64,000 nt of DNA from assembly GCA_031553045.1 (NCBI GenBank), contig JAVBLZ010000006.1, positions 372,001 to 436,000 of the forward strand. Direction: 5' to 3'. Shown one piece after another: positions 1 to 8,876 of this stretch. This stretch comes from CALXQW01 sp031553045 (GTDB lineage: Bacteria; Verrucomicrobiota; Verrucomicrobiia; Opitutales; Intestinicryptomonadaceae). The notes under the pieces were generated by a model that was not told the origin of the DNA, did not search any database, and saw nothing but the letters and a program-made list of their open reading frames with translations. Made by a program: the position numbers and the translations under genes. The first letter of the stretch is position 1, and each line of letters opens with the position of its first letter.

Positions 1-203
1 AACATAATGTCTTTGCCGCTTGCAACAACAGACTCTATCAACTCAACAGCTTTTTCTAACTGAGCGTATGTTTTTTCCAAGTCTATGATTGAAACGCCTG
101 AGCGATGATCATAAACATAGGGCTTTGACTTAGGGTTCCAACGGCGTGTTTGGTGACCAAAATGTACGCCAGCGTCCAACAGATCTTTTACTGTTATATT
201 CAT
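1..203 (-). CDS. rpsB: 30S ribosomal protein S2, N-terminal part (runs off the window)
   Basis: Translating the minus strand from the ATG at 203 gives 67 residues that begin MNITVKDLLDAGVHFGHQ and continue with RRWNPK and SIIDLEKT. These are the signature of the S2 amino terminus, which binds at the head-body junction of the 30S subunit. The remainder lies beyond position 1. The start is well supported: a GGAG Shine-Dalgarno sequence (complement of 212-215) lies 8 bases upstream. A short hairpin (218-233) sits just ahead of that site. The neighbour on the same strand (ThuA-like protein, stop at 361) is 157 bp upstream and functionally unrelated, so rpsB probably has its own promoter. In many bacteria rpsB is followed by tsf, which cannot be checked here. 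Confidence 0.93.
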   Translation of the reverse strand, partial: MNITVKDLLDAGVHFGHQTRRWNPKSKPYVYDHRSGVSIIDLEKTYAQLEKAVELIESVVASGKDIM

Positions 204-360
204 ATAATTTGCTCCGTATCTGCGCTTGCAGACCTAGGATAAACTTTCTAATTGATTGTTATATTATTAATTCCCGCCGAAACTATTCCGACAAGAAAGT
301 TAAAGAGCAAATATATTCAGCCCCCTTCTATCAAGCTTTTTTTTAAGTCTTTTTAATCTT
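204..360 (-). promoter_or_regulatory. rpsB leader with a small hairpin before the Shine-Dalgarno site
   Basis: This 157-base gap precedes rpsB. On the minus strand it holds an AT-rich stretch with a TATAAC-like -10 candidate near 255-265. A 6-bp hairpin follows, GTCTGC-AAGC-GCAGAT (complement of 218-233, one G-U pair), ending two bases before the GGAG. I see no strong terminator for the gene upstream. Autogenous control through an S2 leader is known in enterobacteria, but its occurrence here is inference. Confidence 0.35.
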
Positions 361-3147
361 TTATTCGATTACGACTTCATAGATGCTCCAACCGTAAGAT
401 TCATCCTTATCAGCTTGAATGCGCACCAATTTTGCAAAGATAGGATATGCAAATTTTATGGTGGGCAGCCCGTCAATCCCAACATCATAAGTAAAATCGG
501 CGGGTTTTAGATTTTTCATATCGCTGCCAACAAGCACCTTTACCTTATTTGCCGCCTGAGCCGGTCTGGGCACAGTGTTTAAAACAATTTTTTCTACCTT
601 AGTGGGTATTCCAAAATCCAATTCTATAAACATATCTTTGCGTATAGAGCTAGAAGAAATCCATCTTGTATTCATGTCTTTATCAACCGCTCTTGCAAAA
701 AACTTTTCAGAATTTTTGTTGTTGGAAGAAAATGTAAGTGTCTTTTTTGCGAGCTGTTCTTCAATTTTTTTGGAAATATCGGCGTTTTTATTTTTAAAAT
801 ACTCAACCAGCTCTTGAGTGGGTTTTGAGAGCGCAGACTCGTAGAGTTTGGATTTTTCAGATTCCTTACTTGTACTCAAAAGATAGTCCATAGCTTCCGG
901 CGTAATCTCCAACTTTTGGCTGAGATTTGCAATGCCCCATTTAGCCCCTTCAACAGACTTTTTATCTTGGGACTTTTTTACAATTTCCAAAAGAGGTTTA
1001 TACGCCAACGTATTGCGCCATTCAGAAAGATATTTAACAGCTTCATCCGTAAGAGAGTCTGAAATTGCCCTTTGGCAAAGCTCCAAAGATTTTTGGTTTG
1101 AAAGCAAAGGCGTGAAACGCAACACAAATTGCTTATCCGCAATATCGGCGGATTCCTGATAAACCTTGGCGACATCTGAAAGCATATTTTCAGTAAAATT
1201 AATGCGGGATATGTAAACCAGATTTTTATAAATTGCCGTCTTTACAGATTTTTCTTTTTGGGCAGGCAATTTTTCCGCAAGTTTGCCAAACATAGATTCA
1301 TCAATGCATGATTCTAACAGCTTTAATATGGCAACTTTTTGCTCAGTATTGGAAGAATCGAATTTGTCAAACAACTCTTTGATTTTTGAAGAGATTTCAT
1401 ACCTTGAAAAAAGTTGTGTCAAAAAAGCTCTTTCAGCATCTTTACTTTTCATCAAAAGTTCTGCGAGCACATCTATTTTATTTTCACACGGGATATTGAG
1501 CATCAAAGCTTGAACCTCAAGTGAATCCAAGGGCGATAGAATTTGAACTTTTGAAAGTATTTTTTCAAAATCTTGAGAGCCACCCATGACAGAAGCGGCG
1601 TATGCGTAAGCCTTTATCTGGTATGGGGTATCTATTTCAAATTTGCGTAAAATATCCATGCCTGTTTTACGGGCGGCATAAGCGTAAATCAATGCAGCTT
1701 TATTGTTCTCGGAAAGAGTGTTGTAGGCTAGATATGAGGGTATAGCCACATCGGGATTTTTTATTAAGTAAGACAAAAGCCTGAAAATTTCTTTATCGTT
1801 TTGAGGCAATGAGGAAGGCGCTTTGTAAGCTTCAGCCACCTTTGTGTATTGAGCAAAATTTTCAAATTTGCCAATAGCAATGTTGATTCTATCCGCCGTT
1901 GCGGCAGATTTTTCAGACTTTAAAATTTCTTTGAATTTTGAAAGGTATTCTTCATTGCCAATGCCAACTCCTATCAAAAGCTGAGCAAGGAAATCTCTGT
2001 ATCTTTGCGTACCGCTTTGCGCCAGAATTTCAGAATAAATGAATGAACGCACACTTTCGGCAAATTCGGAATCTTTGGCATTGGCGTACGTGGCAAAAAG
2101 CGCCATATCAAGTTCCGCAGAATTTGTGCCGTATTCAGCTTTAGACAATGCCCTTAGTTCTTCAAGAGTTGGTTTGGCGTATGGATTATTTATCTGTACA
2201 AAATCAGGCTTTGATAAAGAGCTTGTGTCTGTGGGCAAATCTCCTGTGGCAAATTGTATTAGACGCAGCAAAAGCTCGTTATACTTTTCATCCAAATAAA
2301 TTTTACCTGAATGTCCAAAAGCCGTGTATGCAACCCTGCCCTTGCCGTAATTTTTAATCCATACCAGCGCAATATCTTTATCGTCCCTAAACTTCTTGCC
2401 GCTTGCGCTTTTATCGGGGTCTAGAGCCAATAGAACCCTACAATTTGCACGTTTAAAAACAGTGCCCATCATGTAAAGCTCTGTCTGGACTCTGAAATTA
2501 TTTTCCTGCCAAATGCCTTTTGTAATTGGAGAATTTGTATCTTCAACAACGATGAAACTTGGAGTGTCTTTAGTTGTCCAAGGATGCCCCACAAAGTCTC
2601 CGCCAAGCATTTCCAGAAATGGCTCAAACCTGTTATCTTTGCCCCTGTAAGCGTCTGTCGCACCGTGTATCCCCAAGACTGCGCCGCCATCTGCGACAAA
2701 TTTCATGAGGTTGTCACGCAAGATTTTTTCACGCTCTAAAGCCTTATTTCTTTCATCGTCGGAAAGCTTTTTCAAATCTTCGGGACTTTCCCCAAAGGGG
2801 TTTCCTGTAGAATTTGATAAAACTATCAAATCAAAATTCTTGATATTATCTTTTTCAAAGTTTGCTAAATCGGCGGAAATCAACGTCTGCCAAGCCTGAG
2901 TATCATTACCCATATTTTCGATGACAAATGCTGCAGTAACAATGCCCTCATAATGTCGAAAACTGGTAGTGCGCGAGAACACCAAAACCTTGCGGAGTGT
3001 TTGAGGTTTTACAAACGCCTTTTTTGGCAAGGCGTCTAGAATTTCTTTTTTTTGGGACTCAGTAAGAACGGGGTCCGGCCTATACTCAATGGAAAATGCG
3101 TTTGAATACAAAACCACTGACAATAAAACTATTAAAAACTTTTTCAT
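361..3147 (-). CDS. secreted ThuA-domain protein with helical-repeat middle and discoidin-like C-terminus (copy 1)
   Basis: The 928-residue product starts with a Sec signal peptide (residues 1-19, ending NAFS). Residues about 50-300 are a ThuA domain, a class I glutamine-amidotransferase-like fold associated with trehalose and keto-sugar metabolism. It is recognisable by KVLVFSRTTSFRHYEG and the elbow GIHGATD, where His161 stands in the position of the usual nucleophile cysteine. Residues about 320-780 are alpha-helical and look HEAT-like. Residues about 790-928 resemble an F5/8 type C (discoidin) carbohydrate-binding fold, with the NTRW motif. It starts 9 bases after the Gfo/Idh gene at 3157-4509 and is surely co-transcribed with it. 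It is a paralog of the protein at 4593-7397. The substrate is unknown; action on a sugar in the periplasm or at the surface is inference. Confidence 0.8.
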   Translation of the reverse strand: MKKFLIVLLSVVLYSNAFSIEYRPDPVLTESQKKEILDALPKKAFVKPQTLRKVLVFSRTTSFRHYEGIVTAAFVIENMGNDTQAWQTLISADLANFEKDNIKNFDLIVLSNSTGNPFGESPEDLKKLSDDERNKALEREKILRDNLMKFVADGGAVLGIHGATDAYRGKDNRFEPFLEMLGGDFVGHPWTTKDTPSFIVVEDTNSPITKGIWQENNFRVQTELYMMGTVFKRANCRVLLALDPDKSASGKKFRDDKDIALVWIKNYGKGRVAYTAFGHSGKIYLDEKYNELLLRLIQFATGDLPTDTSSLSKPDFVQINNPYAKPTLEELRALSKAEYGTNSAELDMALFATYANAKDSEFAESVRSFIYSEILAQSGTQRYRDFLAQLLIGVGIGNEEYLSKFKEILKSEKSAATADRINIAIGKFENFAQYTKVAEAYKAPSSLPQNDKEIFRLLSYLIKNPDVAIPSYLAYNTLSENNKAALIYAYAARKTGMDILRKFEIDTPYQIKAYAYAASVMGGSQDFEKILSKVQILSPLDSLEVQALMLNIPCENKIDVLAELLMKSKDAERAFLTQLFSRYEISSKIKELFDKFDSSNTEQKVAILKLLESCIDESMFGKLAEKLPAQKEKSVKTAIYKNLVYISRINFTENMLSDVAKVYQESADIADKQFVLRFTPLLSNQKSLELCQRAISDSLTDEAVKYLSEWRNTLAYKPLLEIVKKSQDKKSVEGAKWGIANLSQKLEITPEAMDYLLSTSKESEKSKLYESALSKPTQELVEYFKNKNADISKKIEEQLAKKTLTFSSNNKNSEKFFARAVDKDMNTRWISSSSIRKDMFIELDFGIPTKVEKIVLNTVPRPAQAANKVKVLVGSDMKNLKPADFTYDVGIDGLPTIKFAYPIFAKLVRIQADKDESYGWSIYEVVIE

Positions 3148-3156
3148 AAAAACCTT

Positions 3157-4509
3157 TTATCCTAAAATATTTGCCCACTCGCCACGATTTTTCCTGCTCA
3201 AGAATGTGTTTGCCGCAGCGTCTCCGACAAATTTTTGCGTGCGCCAATCCCACTCTAAAGAACGCCCCAAAGAATGTGCAATATTGCCTATCAAACACAT
3301 ATTACAGCTTGATGCGCCAACTTCCGCAGGACAAATTGTAGGCCTGCCTGTAAGTATTGCCTCATAAAAATTACTCTTATGACTCAGCGAAGCATAGACG
3401 GTTTTTGCGCTGTCTTTGAGCTTTACATTCAAAAGATTTGGATTGCTTGCCCAGCGCCTATCGCCCCTTGAGGCGGAAATCACGCCCTCTGAACCAACAA
3501 TACTCACCATGCTTATACCGCCGGAATTTTTTTCCACAATTTCAGGAACGCCGTATCTCAATTTAACGCCATTTTCAAAAGTATAACCTATGATGTTTTT
3601 ATCTGCGGGAACTTCTTTGTTTTGCTCCTCATAAACCTCGACATATTTTGCGCCTTTGCCGTCCAAACCCAAAGCCCACAAGGCAATATCGAGATGGTGC
3701 GCACCCCAGTCCGCCTGTAAGCCGTTGCCATATTCCGCATGCCAACGCCAACTTGGCCAATTAAAGTCGTAAGCGTTACTATCTTTACCAAGCTCCGGCA
3801 ACATGAGAGAAGTATATGGTCTGAAAGGCGCAGGGCCTATCCACATATCCCAATCAATGCCTTTGGGCAGAGGTTCTGCTTGCCAATTATGCAACATTGG
3901 GTAGCGCCTGCCGAAGTTGCAATAAACCTCTTTAATATCGCCGATAGTACCGTCCTGTGCAAGCTGCGCTAGCCATCTAAAAGCGTTGTCGCTGCGTTGT
4001 TGAGAGCCCGTCTGAAAAACCACGCCACTTTCTTTAACCGCCCTAACAACAGCTTTGCTTTCTTCGACAGTAAATGTCATGGGTTTTTCACAATAAATTG
4101 CCTTGCCCGCCCGTGCCGCCATTATGCTGATTATTGCATGCCAATGATCTGGCGTAACTATAAACACAGCGTCTATGGACTTGTCTGCAAGCAGAAGTCT
4201 AAAATCTTTATAGGTTTTTACCGTGTCGGAAACGTTGCCGCCAGACTGTTTTGCATAGACGCCTTCAATATACTTTTTTGTGTAAGCAAGCCTTGCGTCG
4301 TCAACATCGCATATACCTACGATTCTACAAAGAGGGTTTTGGGCGATGCCAGTTTTATGGCCGTTTGCCATCTTGCCCAAGCCGATTATTCCGACATTAA
4401 TTTTTTCATTCGCAGAAATTTTATTTTGGGCGAATAAATTTTGCGTAATTAAAAACCCACCGCCCAGTGAGGCAGAAACGCAGTTAGATAAAAATTTTCT
4501 TCTATTCAT
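3157..4509 (-). CDS. Tat-exported Gfo/Idh/MocA-family oxidoreductase (copy 1)
   Basis: This 450-residue protein begins with a twin-arginine-like leader (NRRKFLS, then a hydrophobic stretch to about residue 27). A Rossmann NAD(P)-binding fold follows, with GLGKMA at 43-48. The family lysine lies in the EKPMT motif (141-145), and the C-terminal alpha/beta domain carries WGAHHLDIALWALG. Such enzymes oxidise or reduce sugars at ring hydroxyls with NAD(P). Tat export suggests the cofactor is bound before secretion, as known for Zymomonas glucose-fructose oxidoreductase. It pairs with the ThuA protein immediately downstream, and the same pairing recurs at 4593-8795. A terminator at 4544-4572 separates it from that first pair, so it may have its own promoter in the short gap before 4509. 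Exact reaction unknown. Confidence 0.85.
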   Translation of the reverse strand: MNRRKFLSNCVSASLGGGFLITQNLFAQNKISANEKINVGIIGLGKMANGHKTGIAQNPLCRIVGICDVDDARLAYTKKYIEGVYAKQSGGNVSDTVKTYKDFRLLLADKSIDAVFIVTPDHWHAIISIMAARAGKAIYCEKPMTFTVEESKAVVRAVKESGVVFQTGSQQRSDNAFRWLAQLAQDGTIGDIKEVYCNFGRRYPMLHNWQAEPLPKGIDWDMWIGPAPFRPYTSLMLPELGKDSNAYDFNWPSWRWHAEYGNGLQADWGAHHLDIALWALGLDGKGAKYVEVYEEQNKEVPADKNIIGYTFENGVKLRYGVPEIVEKNSGGISMVSIVGSEGVISASRGDRRWASNPNLLNVKLKDSAKTVYASLSHKSNFYEAILTGRPTICPAEVGASSCNMCLIGNIAHSLGRSLEWDWRTQKFVGDAAANTFLSRKNRGEWANILG

Positions 4510-4543
4510 AAAATATAATTAGCAAATTGAAAATAATCCTACA

Positions 4544-4572
4544 AACAAAAAAGCGACGCAATATTGCGTCGC
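4544..4572 (-). terminator. Rho-independent terminator after ThuA copy 2
   Basis: The perfect 20-base palindrome GCGACGCAATATTGCGTCGC (4553-4572) is followed on the minus strand by a run of six T residues. It lies just past the stop of the ThuA copy at 4593. It therefore separates the two Gfo/Idh-ThuA pairs, although read-through is possible. Confidence 0.85.
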
Positions 4573-4592
4573 CTAAGTTTAATTTAAACCTA

Positions 4593-7397
4593 TTAGTCTA
4601 TTGTGATTTCATGTATAGACCACCATCTGCCGGAACTGTCTCGACTGACAAGCTTTACATAACGCACCGGAGATGCCGACTTAAAATATATGTTGACCGC
4701 ATTGCCGACAAATTTCACTTCAGCATCCGCAGGCTGCAACTGTTCAAGAGAATTACCCGCCAAAACATCAAGTTTTGCAGGATAATCTTTCACCGAAGAA
4801 CCACTGTCAAACACAAGAGTTTTGATTGTTTGCGGATATGCCATATCTAACATAACCCACATGAAAGGTTCAACAGCCCTGTTTGAAGCCCAACGTGTTT
4901 TGATATTGCCATCAAGCGCCCTCTCAAGATTTTTTGGGTCTATGCCGTCACTTGCTAAAAATTTGGGCTTTGAATTTTTGATGGCAAGAATGATTTTTTC
5001 AGCCAATGCCTTTTCACCAACAGATTCTAAAAACTTTGCAACTTCCATGCTGGGTTTTTCTTCCGCAAGTTTAATGAGCTCCGCCTTGGATTCAGGCTTT
5101 GCTGATTTATACGCAAAAGTAAAAAGATCCAAGTTAAGTTCATTAGCCTTCAAAACCTGCATTATAGAGTCTTTGGCTGCGGATTTTTCAGCATCTTTGC
5201 CAGATGAGGCAATCTTGATTAACAAGTCTTTGGCGTTACTATTTTTCCAACCTGCAAGATAGCGTGCAACATCCATTGCAAGACCGTCTTGGCAAGCTTT
5301 TTTGCAAATTTCAAGCGCATCTGCAGAGCTTGATGTTGGCGTGAAACGCAAAAGGAATTTTTTGTCGGCGAGAGATTTTAACTGAGGATACGCATTTGCC
5401 ACCGCCTTAATCATAACCTCATCAACCCCATTTTGAGCACCCCTTACAAGAGATCTGCATATAGAGTTTTTTACGCCATCATCGGTTTCTAGCGGAAGTT
5501 TGTCCAACATTCCAACAAAAATTTCAGGAGTAGAAATAGATTCCAAAATTTTGATTATCGCCTGTTTTTGGTCTGCATTTGAAGTATCAAAATCTTTGAG
5601 CAATTTTTTTGCCATCGCAGAAATGTCTAACTGGGCAATGGCATCTGCAGCCAAAGAAGAACGGGCGGCGTTTGTGTTCTTAAGCTCGTCCGCAAGTTTT
5701 TCCACACGTCCCGCACCCTTTATTCCAAGCAGATGTACAAGCAAGACCGGTTTTGTGTCTTTATCAAGCAAATCGGCGAATGTGATAATTTTTGTAATGT
5801 CATTGACACCGCCCATTTTTGCAGCCGCAAAAGTATATGCGATTGCAAGCTCCGCACTGGCAGGAACTAGAGTGCGGATTTTATCCATACCCTCATTTCT
5901 GCCACACAAAGAATACACAAAGGCGGATTTTAAAGCATCCGTAGATAGGTTTGCAAAATCCAGCCAAGCGGGTATTTTAGCGTCGGGATTTCTGCCTACA
6001 TAAACTATCGCACGCATGATTTCTTTATCAGAAGCGGGCAAGGAGGCGGGCACAGCATAGGCGGATGGTTTGTTTAAAAACTGCTTTTCGCCAAGTGCGC
6101 GTTTTGAAGTTGCAATCAAGCGGCTCTTTACAGATTCGTCTTTTTCTGAAGCAATTTGCTTGTCCAACTTTGCTTTTACTGCCGCATCTTTTGCGCCCAT
6201 TGCGTCTATCAAAACTGCAACAAAAGACCTGTATCTTGAAGTGCCTTTATTTGCAGCCAAAATATCAAGCAGTTTTTCCGCCATGGGTTTTGTAAAGGTT
6301 TCGACATCGTTGAAGTCATAGAATGCAAATACGACTTCATCCATCTTGGCGGCATTTTCTCCATATTGAAAATTCTCAAAAGTTTTTACCGATTCAATGG
6401 TTGGCATATCGAATACTTTTGGGTTCACAAAATCGCCTGTGGGCTGCGGCAAAGATGTAACGTCACAAGGCAAATCTCCGCAGGCAAATTGCAAGAGACG
6501 CATATACATCAACGGAACTTCTTTGTGCGATAAATAGGGCTTTTGACTGTGCCCCAATGAACCGTAAGCAACCCTGCCTTTACCGAAATTTTTAATCCAG
6601 ATTACCGGAATATCCCTATCGCTCCTCATTGCCGACTTGTAGGCGCTGGGGCTCTTTGCCAAATTGAGCGACGCCAAAACACGCAGCTTAGACCTATCAT
6701 AAGGCTGAGAATCCATCATATAGATTTCATCATTCATATAGGTATTATATTCCCATACGCCTTTTGTGATTGGGCTTGAACGGTCTTCAATCACAATGAC
6801 TGAAGTTTCATTGCTCCCCCAAGGATGAGAAATAAAAGCCCCGCCTATCATTTCAAGATATGGCTCATACCTGTCTTTGCCGCCTATTCTGTACGTATCT
6901 GTTGCGGAGTGAATGCCAAACAGCCCACCGCCGTTTTTCACATACTCAATCAGATTGTCTCTAAGACGTTTGTCTCTTGCTATTACAGCGTTTTTTTCAG
7001 CCTCAGACATCTTCTCTAAAACTTTGTCATGCTCAGAAAACGGCGAGCCCGTAGTGTTATTCATGACTATGCAATCAAACTGCGAAATTTTATCTTTTTC
7101 AAAATTTGAAACATCGTCGCTGATTACCGTTTCCCAAGCGCCTGTTTTTATGCCCGTGTTTTCCACAAAAAATTTGCCAGCCGCAATACCTTCATAATGT
7201 CTGAATGAAGTTGTCTTTGAAAACACCAAAACCTTTCTGGACTTTTGAGGTTTTACCTCGGCTTTTAACGGCAGATTTGCCTCAAACTTGGCTAGCGTAT
7301 CCTTATCAAAAACGTACTCAGGATTATACGGAAAACCTTGTGCGAAAAGCTGCAATGACAGAGCTATGCTGAATATAGAAATTAAATGTTTTTTCAT
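4593..7397 (-). CDS. secreted ThuA-domain protein with helical-repeat middle and discoidin-like C-terminus (copy 2)
   Basis: This 934-residue paralog of the 361-3147 product has the same architecture. A Sec signal peptide (about 1-20, ending FAQ) is followed by a ThuA domain at about 53-305 with KVLVFSKTTSFRHYEG and the elbow GIHSATD (His163). A long helical-repeat region comes next, then a discoidin-like domain from about 800 with KTRWASN. The stretch from QKSRKVLVFS through FRHYEG is nearly identical between the copies, while the helical middle is more diverged. That pattern implies conserved ThuA chemistry and relaxed scaffold sequence. It starts 15 bases after the Gfo/Idh copy 2 stop and ends at a strong terminator. 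A role in sugar modification outside the cytoplasm is inferred from the domains and neighbours. Confidence 0.8.
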   Translation of the reverse strand: MKKHLISIFSIALSLQLFAQGFPYNPEYVFDKDTLAKFEANLPLKAEVKPQKSRKVLVFSKTTSFRHYEGIAAGKFFVENTGIKTGAWETVISDDVSNFEKDKISQFDCIVMNNTTGSPFSEHDKVLEKMSEAEKNAVIARDKRLRDNLIEYVKNGGGLFGIHSATDTYRIGGKDRYEPYLEMIGGAFISHPWGSNETSVIVIEDRSSPITKGVWEYNTYMNDEIYMMDSQPYDRSKLRVLASLNLAKSPSAYKSAMRSDRDIPVIWIKNFGKGRVAYGSLGHSQKPYLSHKEVPLMYMRLLQFACGDLPCDVTSLPQPTGDFVNPKVFDMPTIESVKTFENFQYGENAAKMDEVVFAFYDFNDVETFTKPMAEKLLDILAANKGTSRYRSFVAVLIDAMGAKDAAVKAKLDKQIASEKDESVKSRLIATSKRALGEKQFLNKPSAYAVPASLPASDKEIMRAIVYVGRNPDAKIPAWLDFANLSTDALKSAFVYSLCGRNEGMDKIRTLVPASAELAIAYTFAAAKMGGVNDITKIITFADLLDKDTKPVLLVHLLGIKGAGRVEKLADELKNTNAARSSLAADAIAQLDISAMAKKLLKDFDTSNADQKQAIIKILESISTPEIFVGMLDKLPLETDDGVKNSICRSLVRGAQNGVDEVMIKAVANAYPQLKSLADKKFLLRFTPTSSSADALEICKKACQDGLAMDVARYLAGWKNSNAKDLLIKIASSGKDAEKSAAKDSIMQVLKANELNLDLFTFAYKSAKPESKAELIKLAEEKPSMEVAKFLESVGEKALAEKIILAIKNSKPKFLASDGIDPKNLERALDGNIKTRWASNRAVEPFMWVMLDMAYPQTIKTLVFDSGSSVKDYPAKLDVLAGNSLEQLQPADAEVKFVGNAVNIYFKSASPVRYVKLVSRDSSGRWWSIHEITID

Positions 7398-7412
7398 GTT
7401 TAAATGCTCCTA

Positions 7413-8795
7413 TTAAATTTTTGCCCATTCACCCCTGTTTGCACGACCCAAATACCCGTTGGCAATTTCGTCGCCGACGAATTTTTGCATCTGCCAGTCC
7501 CACTCTAAAGAACGCCCCAGCTTGTGCGCAATATTGCCAATCAGACAAGCATTGCAGCTTGATGCGCCAACTTCCGCAGGGCAAATTGTGGGTTTATTTT
7601 CTAGAATAGCTTTAAAGAAATTCATCTTATGATCCGTAGAAGTTTCAACGGGGACAGAATCCATAGGGATTCTTGCCGTAAGCAAACTTGGCTTTGAAGA
7701 ATAGCGTTTTGCACCCCTGCTTGCGCCAATCGTAGCTTCAGTGCCGACAGCCGTAACCATGAGCTTTTCATTTTCTTGAAGACCGCCCGGATGACCGTAA
7801 TTCAATCTCAATCCGTTTTCAAAAGTGTACCTTATGTCAAACTTATCGGCAGGATATGCGGGGTTTTGCTTGCTTAAAAGCTCGACATATTTGGGGCCTT
7901 TGCCGTCCATCTTCAAAGCCCACATTGTTATATCTATGTGGTGAGCGCCCCAGTCTGCCTGCAAACCATTGCCATATTCAGAATGCCAACGCCACTCTCC
8001 CCAAGGGCCGCCGTAAGGTTCTGGCGGCAAATCGGGTTTATTGCTTGTCATAAGTGGAAGCAACAAAGATTTTGAGTACGGCCTGTATGGTGCAGGGCCC
8101 ACCCACATATCCCAGTCTATACCTTTGGGCAAGGGGTCTTCGGCAAAATTAAGCATCAAAGGATACCTGCGGCCGAAAGAGCAATAAAGTTCTTTAACCG
8201 TGCCAATCATACCGGATTGTATCATTTGCGCATACCATCTGAAACCCGATTCGCTGCGCTGTTGAGAACCTGTCTGAAACACAACACCGTTTTCTTTTAC
8301 AGCCTTCACAACCTGCTGACCTTCTTCAACAGTAAATGTCATAGGTTTTTCACAATAAATAGCCTTGCCAGCCCTTGCAGCCATAATGCTTATTATTGCG
8401 TGCCAATGGTCTGGAGTAACGATAAATACGGCGTCTATTGATTTATCTTCAAGCAGTTTGCGGAAATCCTTAAAAGTTTTTACCGTATTGTCTTGAGGCG
8501 TACCCAATTTTTTCTCATAGCCTTTTTCAATAAAGTCTTTGCAATATGCCAAGCGTTCATCGTCAACGTCGCAAATGGCGGTAACCCTGCAAAGCTGATA
8601 GCTGAGCAAATTGCCTATATGCCCCTTTGCCATCTTGCCTAGGCCAATCACGCCTATATTTATTTTAGAGTTGGCAGCTTCTTTGCCTTGGGCAAAAAGA
8701 CCGTTTGCCAAAAAGAAGCTTGCCCCTGCTGATATTACCCCCGCTTTAGACGCAGTTTTGATAAATGTGCGCCTTGAAATATTATTCGTATTCAT
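7413..8795 (-). CDS. Tat-exported Gfo/Idh/MocA-family oxidoreductase (copy 2)
   Basis: The 460-residue protein opens with a textbook Tat motif, SRRTFIK (residues 7-13), then a hydrophobic core ending near FAQG. The Rossmann fold carries GVIGLGKMAKGH, and the EKPMTFTVEE segment holds the family's catalytic lysine. WGAHHIDITMWALK marks the substrate domain. It is a close paralog of the 3157-4509 product: the blocks VFIVTPDHWHAII and CEKPMTFTVEE are shared. The start is supported by GAGGGG a few bases upstream. It is followed after 15 bases by ThuA copy 2 and preceded, 81 bases upstream, by the propeller-hydrolase lipoprotein on the same strand. The preferred sugar and cofactor are unknown. Confidence 0.87.
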   Translation of the reverse strand: MNTNNISRRTFIKTASKAGVISAGASFFLANGLFAQGKEAANSKINIGVIGLGKMAKGHIGNLLSYQLCRVTAICDVDDERLAYCKDFIEKGYEKKLGTPQDNTVKTFKDFRKLLEDKSIDAVFIVTPDHWHAIISIMAARAGKAIYCEKPMTFTVEEGQQVVKAVKENGVVFQTGSQQRSESGFRWYAQMIQSGMIGTVKELYCSFGRRYPLMLNFAEDPLPKGIDWDMWVGPAPYRPYSKSLLLPLMTSNKPDLPPEPYGGPWGEWRWHSEYGNGLQADWGAHHIDITMWALKMDGKGPKYVELLSKQNPAYPADKFDIRYTFENGLRLNYGHPGGLQENEKLMVTAVGTEATIGASRGAKRYSSKPSLLTARIPMDSVPVETSTDHKMNFFKAILENKPTICPAEVGASSCNACLIGNIAHKLGRSLEWDWQMQKFVGDEIANGYLGRANRGEWAKI

Positions 8796-8876
8796 ATCCC
8801 CTCATGATTGCGGAAATTAAAAAAATATTCAACCATGTTTTTTAAATTTCCAGCAATACTTATGGATAAGAGAATT

